A stretch of DNA of 64,000 bases from Halpernia humi (lineage in GTDB: Bacteria; Bacteroidota; Bacteroidia; Flavobacteriales; Weeksellaceae). The stretch covers positions 806,001-870,000 of the forward strand of contig NZ_FNUS01000001.1 in NCBI RefSeq assembly GCF_900108025.1, read 5' to 3'. Below, piece after piece: positions 36,520 through 45,290 of this stretch; the first letter of the stretch is position 1; every line of letters begins with the position of its first letter. The position numbers and the translations under genes are program-made. The notes beneath the pieces are model-generated. The model made no database searches. It was given only the letters and a program-made list of their open reading frames with translations, and was not told the DNA's origin.

Positions 36520-37788
36520 TTAATCCAAAAACTCAAACTTCGTATAAGCTGCAATTTTTGGAGGTATTCTAATGCCTTTTTCTGTTTGATTATTCTCTAA
36601 CAAAGCCGCCATTATTCTCGGTAAAGCCATTGCAGAACCATTTAATGTATGCACCAATTGCGTTTTTCCATCACTTTTAAAACGGCATTTTAGACGATTC
36701 GCCTGGAAGGTTTCAAAATTTGAAACCGAAGAAACTTCTAACCATTTTTCTTGTGCGGCACTCCAAACTTCAAAATCATACGTCATTGCTGCCGCAAAAC
36801 CTGTATCGCCGCCACAAAGACGAAGAATTCTATATGGCAATTCTAAATCTTCCAAAATACTTTGCACGTGTTTCACCATTCCTTCTAATGCTGCGTAAGA
36901 ATTTTCAGGTTTTTCTAAACGCACAATTTCTACCTTTTCAAATTGATGCAAGCGGTTCAAACCTCGAACATGTGCGCCATAACTTCCCGCTTCTCTTCGG
37001 TAACATTGGGAAAAAGCTGTCATTTTTATAGGCAAATCCTTTTCATCAACAATCATATCGCGGTAAATATTCGTCACCGGAACTTCTGCTGTGGGAATTA
37101 AATATAAATTATCTTCATTTATAAAATACATTTGCCCTTCTTTATCCGGCAATTGACCCGTTCCGTAGCCAGACGCTTCATTTACCACGTGCGGCGGATT
37201 TACTTCTAAATAGCCTGCTTCCGTATTTTTATCTAAAAAATATTGCACCAAACTACGTTGTAATCTCGCGCCCTTTCCCAAATAAACGGGAAAACCGGCT
37301 CCCGCAATTTTTACACCGAGTTCGAAATCTATAATATTAAATTGTTTTGCCAATTCCCAATGCGGAATTGCGCCTTCTCCTAAAGCTTTCACTTCTTGAG
37401 ATTGGAAAATAATTTCGTTATCCGTCTCAGAACTTCCAGCCTTCACTTTTTCAAAAGGAATATTTGGTATCTGGTATAAAACATCTAATAATTTTTGCTC
37501 AATATCTTTTAATTTTTGCTGATAGATACCTATTTTTTCTTTGAAATCGGCTGTTTTTATTTTTGCATTTTCTGCTTCATCTTTCTTACCATTTTTCATT
37601 AAAATCCCAATTTCTTTGGAAATTTTATTCATTTCCGCAAGATTTCCATCTAACTCGGATTGGGTAGATTTTCTTTCTGAATCTAAATTAATGGCATCAT
37701 CAACCAAGTTTAAATCTTTGAAATTTCTCTTTTTTAAACCTTCTAAAACTTTTTCTTTTTGCTCTTTTAAAAAACTAACCTGTAACAT
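36520..37788 (-). CDS. serS: Serine--tRNA ligase
   Basis: Class II aminoacyl-tRNA synthetase of 422 aa charging tRNA-Ser. The N-terminal 100 residues form the long antiparallel coiled coil that grips the tRNA variable arm (ANAKIKTADFKEKIG-type heptads). Class II motifs are motif 1 (NPPHVVNEAS), motif 2 (MTAFSQCYRREAGSYG) and motif 3 (LNGSAMALPRIMAALLENNQ). Length is normal. It is monocistronic. Confidence 0.97.
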   Translation of the reverse strand: MLQVSFLKEQKEKVLEGLKKRNFKDLNLVDDAINLDSERKSTQSELDGNLAEMNKISKEIGILMKNGKKDEAENAKIKTADFKEKIGIYQQKLKDIEQKLLDVLYQIPNIPFEKVKAGSSETDNEIIFQSQEVKALGEGAIPHWELAKQFNIIDFELGVKIAGAGFPVYLGKGARLQRSLVQYFLDKNTEAGYLEVNPPHVVNEASGYGTGQLPDKEGQMYFINEDNLYLIPTAEVPVTNIYRDMIVDEKDLPIKMTAFSQCYRREAGSYGAHVRGLNRLHQFEKVEIVRLEKPENSYAALEGMVKHVQSILEDLELPYRILRLCGGDTGFAAAMTYDFEVWSAAQEKWLEVSSVSNFETFQANRLKCRFKSDGKTQLVHTLNGSAMALPRIMAALLENNQTEKGIRIPPKIAAYTKFEFLD

Positions 37789-37841
37789 AAATGGTAATAT
37801 TTGTGTTGAATTTAATTAAAATTAAATCCCTTTTTTTAAAT

Positions 37842-38348
37842 TTATTTAATAATTGTAACTACGTTTGGCTCGCCTGCCACTTTTGTAAATTTCAACTTTC
37901 CATTGTAATACAATTTTGAAATCTGAAATAACGTCGGCGACCACGAATATTCTATTTTAACTGTGTCTGTATCTAGTGTAGAATTTACCGAATCTATCTT
38001 TTTCGTTAAATTAATATAAAAATCAGACTCGTAAGTCTTATTTGTGGCACTCACAGAATCCGTCAAAATACGAACTGCTCCTGCAGCATAATCTATATAA
38101 TTTACGGTATCTGCATCTTTCAGAAGTGAAAAAGAACTGATCGGGACATTGTCTCTCTCGGCGTTTAAATCTACTAACGCCACACTAAAAAACGATCCAG
38201 TAAGTTTAGAGTTCAATAAATCTTTACCTGTAGCATCTTTAATATAGAGATTCACCACCTGATCGATATTCTGCACATCTTCTTCATTTCCGCGGCAAGA
38301 AAAAGCAGCGAAACCAATAATCATCAAAATAAAAAATACATTTTTCAT
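37842..38348 (-). CDS. Hypothetical lipoprotein, 168 aa
   Basis: Lipoprotein with lipobox Cys18 (FAAFSCRGNEED). The mature protein appears beta-rich (VNLYIKDATGKDLLNS, TDTVKIEYSWSP, KLKFTKVAGEPNVVTI) without a family I recognise. A -7 box ends 5 bases before its ATG, so the mRNA may be leaderless. It stands alone between serS and the flippase gene. Confidence 0.72.
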   Translation of the reverse strand: MKNVFFILMIIGFAAFSCRGNEEDVQNIDQVVNLYIKDATGKDLLNSKLTGSFFSVALVDLNAERDNVPISSFSLLKDADTVNYIDYAAGAVRILTDSVSATNKTYESDFYINLTKKIDSVNSTLDTDTVKIEYSWSPTLFQISKLYYNGKLKFTKVAGEPNVVTIIK

Positions 38349-38353
38349 TGGTG

Positions 38354-38361
38354 CAAAGATA
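38354..38361 (-). promoter_or_regulatory. Bacteroidetes -7 promoter box, possible leaderless mRNA
   Basis: Minus-strand TATCTTTG fits TAnnTTTG and ends 5 bases before the ATG of the 168-aa lipoprotein. Confidence 0.45.
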
Positions 38362-38441
38362 ATTTTATTTTGAAAGGAAATAAAATTGAATTCAGAATTG
38401 TTTTATAAAAATTATTATAAAAAATAAAACCAATTTTAAAA

Positions 38442-39689
38442 CTAACGCAATTTTTTTAAATAATTAAAAAAGAAAATCATAGACGCCAATCCTGTAAACA
38501 AAAGTGTAATCCCCAGGCTAAAACCCATTCCCAAAATACCATATTTCGGTACCAAAATAAAACCACAAATCGTGACTAAAACTAAGGCAGAAAATGACAC
38601 AACAGTGTTAATTTTCATTTTTCCTACGGCAGAAAGCAGATTCCCAAAAAGATTTCTAAACAGCATATTGCAACAAAACACAAACAAAAAAACAGAAAAA
38701 AGCACTGCATTATCCGCATATTCTTTTCCGAAAAAAGAATTTAAAATAAAATCTCTAAATAAAAACCCAACCGTAAATATTAAAATACAAATCGGAATAA
38801 AAATTTTATAATAATTACGAATATAATCGCTCAAAAATGTTTTGTTAGAATAATTTTTTGCCAATACAGGAAAATCACTTTGCATAAAAGTAACGGCCAA
38901 AAACGTGATATTTGCAGGAATTAAGAGCGCTACTTTGTAATGCGCAACGGCATCGCCATTCATCATAAAACCTAAAAGTAAAATATCTGCAGAAAAAAGC
39001 GCATCGCTCATCAAAGCAGTACCAGACGCATGAAAACCATAACTCCAAATTTCTTTTTTGTTTAAAATTTCAGAAATACCTTTAAATTTAAAAGCACTTT
39101 TTTGATACCAAAACAAGGCGATAAACGGCGAAATGGCGACTGCAACTAAATAGCCTTTTAATCCTAAAAAATAAGTAAAAAACAAAATAAAAAACAAACC
39201 AGAAATATTCACGACATTATTTACTAAAGCAAAACTGCGGTTTTTGCCATTAATGCGAAGTTCAGATTGTATATGACTTAAAAAATAAAAACCAATAAGC
39301 CTAATCCCAAAAAAAATAAAAATTAAAATAATATCTTCATATTTCGAAACAAAAAAAATGGCTGTTCCCAAAAATATAACAGTGAGTAACAGTTGATAAT
39401 AGAAACCAGATTTAAACAAATATTTCGTTAATTTTTCTCTAGAAACCTTATCAGATTCCATAGAACCGAAACGCAGCAAACTTTGCTGGCTGCCCATCCC
39501 ATTGAACGCAGCAAAAATGCTAAAAACCGAAATTACCAAACTTAAAGTTCCAAATTCTGCCATCGGAAGCAAACGAATTGTAAAAATAGAACCTGCAAAA
39601 GCACAAACTTTCGCAATAAAAAGAGAAAAAAAAACGTATTGCCCTTGGTTGCTGATGAAATTTCGAAGAAATGCCTGTAGATTTTTCAT
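38442..39689 (-). CDS. Oligosaccharide flippase (Wzx/MATE-like)
   Basis: Polysaccharide biosynthesis membrane protein of 415 aa with 10-12 predicted membrane segments. N-terminal features typical of the family are VCAFAGSIFTIRLLPMAEFG (amphipathic entry helix) and GMGSQQSLLRFGS. It is expected to flip lipid-linked glycan units across the inner membrane. It begins 2 bases after the asparagine-synthetase-like gene stop, and GT4 lies upstream, so the three form a glycan operon. Confidence 0.87.
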   Translation of the reverse strand: MKNLQAFLRNFISNQGQYVFFSLFIAKVCAFAGSIFTIRLLPMAEFGTLSLVISVFSIFAAFNGMGSQQSLLRFGSMESDKVSREKLTKYLFKSGFYYQLLLTVIFLGTAIFFVSKYEDIILIFIFFGIRLIGFYFLSHIQSELRINGKNRSFALVNNVVNISGLFFILFFTYFLGLKGYLVAVAISPFIALFWYQKSAFKFKGISEILNKKEIWSYGFHASGTALMSDALFSADILLLGFMMNGDAVAHYKVALLIPANITFLAVTFMQSDFPVLAKNYSNKTFLSDYIRNYYKIFIPICILIFTVGFLFRDFILNSFFGKEYADNAVLFSVFLFVFCCNMLFRNLFGNLLSAVGKMKINTVVSFSALVLVTICGFILVPKYGILGMGFSLGITLLFTGLASMIFFFNYLKKLR

Positions 39690-39691
39690 CT

Positions 39692-41329
39692 TTAAAAATA
39701 GAGTTTGAAAATAGACAAAATATTTACAGCTTGCGCTTTTGCATAAAAGTCTTCTTTTAAAAACAAGGTTTGCACATCTTTTTGCAACTCTGGGAACGCA
39801 TTTAAACGCTCCAGATTTTCAGAAAAATAAGTTTCATAACTATTTTTTAAAACTTTACTATTATCATAATAAAATTGATACGGACACATTTTAATCTCAC
39901 CTTCTCTCCCCAGAATTTTACCTTTAATAATATCGTATTTTATTTTTTTATAATAATCTCCAAACTTTGTTTTCCACGCTGCATTGGGCTTTAGCAACGT
40001 TCTTTCCCAAATATATTCCGTAGATTTGGGGCAATATTCAGCAATCCATTTCAAATAAAATTTTTGATTAATTTTCCAATTTTCGGGTAAACTGACCGCC
40101 AATTTTATAAAATCTTTTGTCATAAAAGGCGAAGTTTGATAGGCTTTTTTCTGAAAAACCTGCGCGCCCAAAACCGTTCTGTTAGAAGCAATATTTCTAA
40201 AATAAAACATTTCTTCTCGTTCATAATTTCTTAAAATATTCTGAAGATGGGCTTCAATTTTTGGCAAAAATTCAGCATTGTAAACTATCTTTTTGAGATC
40301 TCCCTTATATTTGTACGGTTTTGTATTAAATCCGCCTAAAATTCCATCACCAATTTGCCCACTGTGGAAAATTTTGAAATCATTCTTTTGTTGCTTTTCT
40401 ATGGCGTAATTCGCATGAATACCGCCTGTAAAAAGACAAGTTCCTTCCGAAATTGCGGTAAGTTCATCAATATTTTTTAAAAAAATTCCACCATTTAAAG
40501 GCACAAATTCATAGGGAATTTCAAAATCTTTGGCTATTTTTTTTGAAATTGTTTCATCCAAATAGCCTGATTGCGAAAAACAGAACGCAGAGGTTTTATA
40601 ATTGTTTTTTAAAGCATAAAGTAGCGCTACTCTACTGTCTAAACCGCCGCTCAGAAGGGAAAGCGAAATAGAACCATATTCTAAATCTTTTTCATATTCC
40701 ATTTTTATGGCTTCAGTAAAAATTCGATCGGTTTCAAATAGCGCATCTTTCTCTGAACCTTTGAAATAAGCGGTGTTTTTTAAATTGAAATAATCTGATT
40801 TTTCAAGAGTATTAGTTTCAATATTAATTTTTAGAAAATGACCATCTTCTAATTTATAAACCTCTTTTAGCGGCGTAGAATCTTCCAACATATTAATACA
40901 AACTAAAATTTGATAAAGCGCATCAATATTTGGTTCAGAGAAAATATTTTGTGATTTTAAGGTTTTATCTAAACGGAGCAAAGAAGAATCTATAAAAATT
41001 TGATCATCTTTTTTTGTATAAAACAAGCGTTGAGTGGACGTTGGATTGGTGAAAACTAAAATTTCTTTCGCCCTTTTATTCCAAATAAATCCTCGAAATT
41101 CACCCTCTAAAACTTCAATTGCTTTTACGTTTTTAGTTTTAATGAGTTCTAAAAAAAATCTATGAAAATCTATGGATTTTGAATTAAGAAGTTGCGTTTT
41201 ATTTAATATTAAACCTTCGATACCAATTTTAAAATCTTCATTATCAATTAAAAAACTATCATTTCCCACGGGAAAATTTGTGGAAATTGAAACTTCATTT
41301 TTAAATAAATGTATAGAAAAGCCTGTCAT
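39692..41329 (-). CDS. Asparagine-synthetase-like enzyme lacking the glutaminase Cys
   Basis: Protein of 545 aa with the AsnB layout. Residues 1-125 resemble a class II glutamine amidotransferase fold (LEGEFRGFIWNKRAKEI, then TNPTSTQRLFY), but the N-terminus reads MTGFS; the nucleophilic Cys2 of AsnB (MCG) is absent. The synthetase domain is intact with the ATP PP-loop SLLSGGLDSRVALL (about residue 225) and a later GQIGDGILGGF. It may use free ammonia or another amine, for instance to amidate a sugar acid, as AsnB-like enzymes in glycan clusters are thought to do. Its start overlaps the GT4 stop as TAATG. Confidence 0.82.
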   Translation of the reverse strand: MTGFSIHLFKNEVSISTNFPVGNDSFLIDNEDFKIGIEGLILNKTQLLNSKSIDFHRFFLELIKTKNVKAIEVLEGEFRGFIWNKRAKEILVFTNPTSTQRLFYTKKDDQIFIDSSLLRLDKTLKSQNIFSEPNIDALYQILVCINMLEDSTPLKEVYKLEDGHFLKINIETNTLEKSDYFNLKNTAYFKGSEKDALFETDRIFTEAIKMEYEKDLEYGSISLSLLSGGLDSRVALLYALKNNYKTSAFCFSQSGYLDETISKKIAKDFEIPYEFVPLNGGIFLKNIDELTAISEGTCLFTGGIHANYAIEKQQKNDFKIFHSGQIGDGILGGFNTKPYKYKGDLKKIVYNAEFLPKIEAHLQNILRNYEREEMFYFRNIASNRTVLGAQVFQKKAYQTSPFMTKDFIKLAVSLPENWKINQKFYLKWIAEYCPKSTEYIWERTLLKPNAAWKTKFGDYYKKIKYDIIKGKILGREGEIKMCPYQFYYDNSKVLKNSYETYFSENLERLNAFPELQKDVQTLFLKEDFYAKAQAVNILSIFKLYF

Positions 41330-42453
41330 TACTTTAAAACCTGTTCATAAATTTCTGAAAATTCTCTTGCTATTGTTTCGATTGAAAAAGTAAATTTAGC
41401 ATATTCTTGCATTTTATTTTGAAATTCATTTTTAGGCTGCTTAAGTATCTCTATCATCGCCGCTTCAAGTCCAGATTCATCGCTATTCTGCAAAAGTATG
41501 CCAAAATCTTCAGGAAAAAATTCAGATATCCCACCCACATTTGTAGAAATTACTTTTATGCCACTAGCAAACGCTTCAGCAATAACACAGGGTTGATTCT
41601 CATCTTCACTAAATAAAATAAAACAGTCTGCATTTTTCATCTTGTCTGCAACTTGGGGTAAAGTTTGCGTGCCAAATACTTCTATTTTATCCTTAAATTC
41701 AGACTTTTCTACTGTTTCTAGTAATTTAGAATAGTCACCGTCTCCACCAATTTTTAATTTTACTTTGTATCCTAATTTTAATATATTTAAAGTAGAATTT
41801 AATATTTTATCGGCGTTTTTTCTAGGAATTAAGTTTGAAATATGAATAAAAGTAAATTCTGGATTTTCGTTTTTTTTAGGAAAAAAAAGACTTGTATCTA
41901 CTAGGTTTGGTATGACTTTCAATTTGGTTTTTATGCCCAAATTTTCTAAACCTTTAAGTAAATCTTGGCTAACTGGTAAAATATAATCTGCACAGTTGCC
42001 AATTATTTGCGCAGTTTTTTTTATTTTAAATGGTGTTTTATTTTGATTAATTTCTCTGAGCGCCGTCCAATGCTCGGTAATTACAAACGGAATTTTATAT
42101 TTTTTTTTAAGATAAACTGCGAAAAACATGGAATTGTGCAACACATTCGCGTGCACTAAATCTGGTTTCTGCATTTTAACAAAACCCTTTTTATATGCCA
42201 ACATCCGGCGCGGAAAATTACGCAAAGGATTGCGAGAATTTTTATAGTAAACGATAAGCGTGCGCAGTCCGTTCACAATTTTATCATCAAATAAAAATTT
42301 TTCTTTTTGGTTAAAGTCGCCAATGGCATGCAGAATTTCCACGTCATTATAAAGCGCAGCGGCTTCAGCGTGGCGTTGCACAAAATTGCCGTTTGTAGGT
42401 TCCAACTTATTCGGAAACCAAGATGAAATGAAGAGTATTTTTTTTCTTTTCAA
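41329..42453 (-). CDS. GT4-family glycosyltransferase
   Basis: Retaining GT-B glycosyltransferase of 374 aa. The N-terminal half carries SSWFPNKLEPTNGNFVQRHA and DLVHANVLHNSMF; the C-terminal donor-binding half has FIHISNLIPRKN and the E-x7-E-type segment CVIAEAFASGIKVISTNVGG. It transfers a sugar to a glycan in the cytoplasm; sugar and acceptor are unknown. First gene of the minus-strand glycan operon; divergent from the methyltransferase gene. Confidence 0.9.
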   Translation of the reverse strand: MKRKKILFISSWFPNKLEPTNGNFVQRHAEAAALYNDVEILHAIGDFNQKEKFLFDDKIVNGLRTLIVYYKNSRNPLRNFPRRMLAYKKGFVKMQKPDLVHANVLHNSMFFAVYLKKKYKIPFVITEHWTALREINQNKTPFKIKKTAQIIGNCADYILPVSQDLLKGLENLGIKTKLKVIPNLVDTSLFFPKKNENPEFTFIHISNLIPRKNADKILNSTLNILKLGYKVKLKIGGDGDYSKLLETVEKSEFKDKIEVFGTQTLPQVADKMKNADCFILFSEDENQPCVIAEAFASGIKVISTNVGGISEFFPEDFGILLQNSDESGLEAAMIEILKQPKNEFQNKMQEYAKFTFSIETIAREFSEIYEQVLK

Positions 42454-42470
42454 TATTTTTATATATGTAC

Positions 42471-42478
42471 TATCTTTG
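42471..42478 (+). promoter_or_regulatory. Bacteroidetes -7 promoter box of the methyltransferase gene
   Basis: TATCTTTG fits TAnnTTTG, 31 bases before the methyltransferase ATG in the divergent glycan-cluster gap. Confidence 0.5.
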
Positions 42479-42509
42479 GCAACTCACTTATTTATGAAAA
42501 TTTAAAATA

Positions 42510-43319
42510 ATGATTGTTAAATTTAAAAAAATTCTGTCTTTTATTAAAATATTAATTAAAGAACCAAGCTTAATCAACATCACACTCACAAATAATGCAA
42601 TACAACAAGAAAAATTCATACAAAAGTACGGCAATTTTGTCGCTTTACCGCAAATTGAAATAAAAGACTTGCAGCAAAAAAGTGCGCCGCCAATTGAAAG
42701 TTTCCTAAATGATGGTAGTTCACTAATAATGGATTTACATTTGCTAAAGGCGCTCGCCGGGAGAGAAAATGTGAATTCATATTTCGAAATTGGTACTTGG
42801 AGGGGAGAAAGTGTGTATAATGTTTCAAAAGAAATTGATGATTGCACCACGATGAATTTATCCGAACAAGAAATGAAAGCTTTGGGTTGGAGAGCAAAAT
42901 ATGCTGAACAGCACGGAATACTTTCAAAAAAGAATGACAAAATTCTTCATCTGGATGGCAATAGCAAAGATTTTAATTTCGCAGGACTCGACAAGAAATA
43001 TGATTTAATTTTCATTGATGGCGATCATTCTTATGAGATGGTTTTAAATGACACCAAAAAAGTTTTTCAGCATCTAACTCACGAAAATACGATTGTGGTT
43101 TGGCATGATTACGCCTATAATCCACAGAAAATAAGGTTTGAAGTCTTCAGGGCAATTTTAGATGGCGTGGGAATAGAAAATCGAAAATGGCTTTACCATC
43201 CGAAAAATACCTTATGTGCGGTTTTTATTAAAGAAAAAATTCAAAGTTCAACGTTTGACGAAATGGAAATCCCGAAAAGTTTATTTGAAGTCCGCTTCAA
43301 TGAAAAAGATTTTAAATAA
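42510..43319 (+). CDS. Class I SAM-dependent methyltransferase
   Basis: Methyltransferase-24-like protein of 269 aa. The SAM-binding motif I is SYFEIGTWRGESVYN (about residue 90) and the post-II region is YDLIFIDGDHSYEMVLNDT, with WHDYAYNP at the active-site end. Such enzymes are frequent in surface-glycan and cephalosporin-hydroxylase-like loci; the substrate is not evident. Divergent from the GT4/asparagine-synthetase-like/flippase operon, which suggests the same pathway. Confidence 0.83.
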   Translation: MIVKFKKILSFIKILIKEPSLINITLTNNAIQQEKFIQKYGNFVALPQIEIKDLQQKSAPPIESFLNDGSSLIMDLHLLKALAGRENVNSYFEIGTWRGESVYNVSKEIDDCTTMNLSEQEMKALGWRAKYAEQHGILSKKNDKILHLDGNSKDFNFAGLDKKYDLIFIDGDHSYEMVLNDTKKVFQHLTHENTIVVWHDYAYNPQKIRFEVFRAILDGVGIENRKWLYHPKNTLCAVFIKEKIQSSTFDEMEIPKSLFEVRFNEKDFK

Positions 43320-43323
43320 AATT

Positions 43324-43815
43324 TTAATCTAGATAAATTTTAGCCCAACTTTCCTTCAAAGGCAGCAGAAATTCATTTAAAAAATTAAGATAAGAGTCTT
43401 TAGAAAAATCAAAAACTTCGATATCATCTGATAATTCTCTACTTTTTATTTTGGCGCGAAAATCTTGTAATTTTAAGGTTTTTACTTCCCCATTTTCTAT
43501 GAAACTGGCTTTCATTCGGTCAAAAAATCCTAATTGAAATTCGCCATCAAGATTTCTCATAATTCCGCTTAAAGCATCGATAGAACAGCCGGAAGCCAAT
43601 TCTTTATCTTCATCCACGCAAACCACAACAAACTGGTTTTTTTCAATTTTAAACGAAGCGGAAAGCGGTTTTCCGTGCGCAGCCCAAGTGGGCAAAAAAT
43701 CATATAAATATTCTGTAATTTTCTTGGCTTCAAGCGCTGTGAAAGGGCGCGAAGCGGGAAAGACAATCACTCTATAATCATTTACTTCAACAGAAGTAGC
43801 GTCTTCAATTTTCAT
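43324..43815 (-). CDS. Conserved hypothetical protein (often labelled ABC transporter ATPase)
   Basis: Protein of 163 aa of a Flavobacteriia-conserved family, with RVIVFPASRPFTALEAKKI, FVVVCVDEDKELASGCSID and FFDRMKASF blocks. Relatives are often named ABC transporter ATPase in databases, but no Walker A, Walker B or ABC signature is present, so that label is unsupported. A fold with alternating strands and helices is likely; function unknown. Last gene of the MCE/Fe-S operon; its ATG lies inside the 3' end of the 57-aa gene (11-base overlap). Confidence 0.8.
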   Translation of the reverse strand: MKIEDATSVEVNDYRVIVFPASRPFTALEAKKITEYLYDFLPTWAAHGKPLSASFKIEKNQFVVVCVDEDKELASGCSIDALSGIMRNLDGEFQLGFFDRMKASFIENGEVKTLKLQDFRAKIKSRELSDDIEVFDFSKDSYLNFLNEFLLPLKESWAKIYLD

Positions 43816-43978
43816 TTTTTTTCTTTTTTAATTCTACAAAGCCCAAAAGCACGATTAAGACACTTGAAGCGGTGCTAAAATAATTTAATTTTGACGTTTC
43901 AAAATTAGCCGACCAAAGGTTTCCGGCAAATAATAAAACGCCAGAAACCATAAAAAAATATGGTATTTTGCTTTTCAT
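43805..43978 (-). CDS. 57-aa two-helix membrane protein
   Basis: Small gene found by reading the minus strand between its neighbours: ATG at 43978, TGA at 43805-43807. The product starts MKSKIPYFFMVSGVLLF, has two hydrophobic helices (about 5-22 and 34-50) joined by a short polar loop, and ends in a Lys-rich tail (VELKKKKNEN). The ATG overlaps the stop of the CCG-domain Fe-S gene as TAATG and its end overlaps the next gene by 11 bases, so it is coupled on both sides, the best evidence that it is real. Function unknown. Confidence 0.68.
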   Translation of the reverse strand: MKSKIPYFFMVSGVLLFAGNLWSANFETSKLNYFSTASSVLIVLLGFVELKKKKNEN

Positions 43979-44763
43979 TATAAATCTTCCGCCTCAGCCA
44001 AAAGTTCTACAATATCACGAACTTCAACTTCCGTGTTTTTATTAAAATGTTTTACGCCGTCCGTCATCATTGTGTTACAAAATGGGCAACCTGTGGCGAT
44101 AATTTTAGGATTTTCTGCTAGTGCTTCCTCGGTGCGTTCGATGTTGATGTCTTTATCTCCTGGTTCTGGTTCTTTAAACATCTGCGCGCCACCTGCTCCA
44201 CAGCAAAGGCCGTTGCTTTTGCAGCGTTTCATTTCTACCAATTCTGCGTCTAGTTTTTGCAAAAGCATTCTTGGTGCTTCATATTCTCCGTTTGCTCTTC
44301 CTAAATAACAAGGATCGTGAAAGGTGATTTTTCTTCCTTTAAAAGTTCCGCCTTCAATTTTTAAGCGGCCTTCTTCCATCATTTTTTTTAGAAATTGCGT
44401 GTGGTGCAATACTTCATATTTACCGCCTAATTCTGGATATTCGTTCTTTAAAATATTAAAACAATGTGGGCAAGCGGTTACAATTTTTTTTATGCCATAA
44501 CCGTTCATTATTTCGATGTTGGTAAACGCCATCATTTGGAAAACAAATTCGTTACCAGCGCGTTTTGCAGGATCGCCATTGCAGGATTCTTCCTGTCCTA
44601 AAACGGCAAATTCTACGCCTATTTTATTTAAAATTTTGCAGAACGCTTTGGTAATTTTCTTAGCACGATCATCAAAACTACCCATACAGCCTACAAAAAA
44701 TAGAATTTCTGGTGATTTTCCTTCGGCGGCATATTCTGCCATTGTTTTTATGTTGAAATCCAT
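43978..44763 (-). CDS. CCG-domain Fe-S protein (HdrB/LldE-like)
   Basis: Fe-S protein of 261 aa with cysteine-rich CCG domains like heterodisulfide reductase subunit B and LldE/GlpC. Cysteines are in FFVGCMGSF, ESCNGD, TACPHCFN, HDPCYLG, LCCGAGGAQMF and TGCPFCN, giving two CCG-type motifs. It is soluble and presumably works with the membrane Fe-S protein encoded two genes upstream. The electron donor and acceptor are unknown. Confidence 0.87.
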   Translation of the reverse strand: MDFNIKTMAEYAAEGKSPEILFFVGCMGSFDDRAKKITKAFCKILNKIGVEFAVLGQEESCNGDPAKRAGNEFVFQMMAFTNIEIMNGYGIKKIVTACPHCFNILKNEYPELGGKYEVLHHTQFLKKMMEEGRLKIEGGTFKGRKITFHDPCYLGRANGEYEAPRMLLQKLDAELVEMKRCKSNGLCCGAGGAQMFKEPEPGDKDINIERTEEALAENPKIIATGCPFCNTMMTDGVKHFNKNTEVEVRDIVELLAEAEDL

Positions 44764-44794
44764 TTCTTTTTAAATTATAAATTTTGGATTAATC

Positions 44795-45250
44795 TTAAAT
44801 CTTTTTAATCATTTTAATATTACATCTTGCATACTCAGATTTTTCTACGGGAATTTCGTCAAATCCGAATTTTCGATATAAATTAATTGCGGGCTCTAAT
44901 TTTGTATTTGAATATAAAAATAGATTTTCGCATTTCATTTTTTTTGCTTCGTCTATGCAATGTTGCATTAACAAATTTCCATAGCCTTTTCCTTGTGCAG
45001 TTTCATCAACGGCCATTTTTGTAAATTCTAATTCGCCATATTCATTATACATTAAAGCAAAAGTTCCGATTGCTTTTCCGTTTTCTACAGCAAAATAAAT
45101 GTTTCCACCTTTTTCTAAAATATACTTTTGGGGATTTGAAAGTACTTCTTCGTCATAAGGTTCAACAACGAAATATTTTTCTAACCAAGCGGTATTTAAA
45201 GTTTTAAAATCATTGGCATATTTTGCTTGGAAAGACATTATTTCTGGCAT
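44795..45250 (-). CDS. GNAT-family N-acetyltransferase
   Basis: GNAT acetyltransferase of 151 aa with the acetyl-CoA loop ETAQGKGYGNLLMQHCIDEA (Q/R-x-x-G-x-G/A form QGKGYG) and a C-terminal YRKFGFDEI strand typical of the fold. Its acceptor is unknown. It lies between the two Fe-S protein genes, 40 and 31 bases from its neighbours, so it is part of the operon although it is not obviously related in function. Confidence 0.86.
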   Translation of the reverse strand: MPEIMSFQAKYANDFKTLNTAWLEKYFVVEPYDEEVLSNPQKYILEKGGNIYFAVENGKAIGTFALMYNEYGELEFTKMAVDETAQGKGYGNLLMQHCIDEAKKMKCENLFLYSNTKLEPAINLYRKFGFDEIPVEKSEYARCNIKMIKKI

Positions 45251-45290
45251 TTTTAAAATAAAATTAAAACTGAAAATTTTCTAATAAAAC

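Noticed and set aside
39692-41329. Lasso-peptide cyclase as identity of the asparagine-synthetase-like protein
   Set aside because: No precursor peptide, RRE or transglutaminase-like leader peptidase is found nearby; neighbours are glycan genes.
42494-42505. Mini-frame ATG-AAA-ATT-TAA in front of the methyltransferase gene
   Set aside because: Three codons without amino-acid bias or structure; no case for a leader peptide.
43324-43815. ABC transporter ATPase label
   Set aside because: No Walker A, Walker B or ABC signature in the 163 residues.
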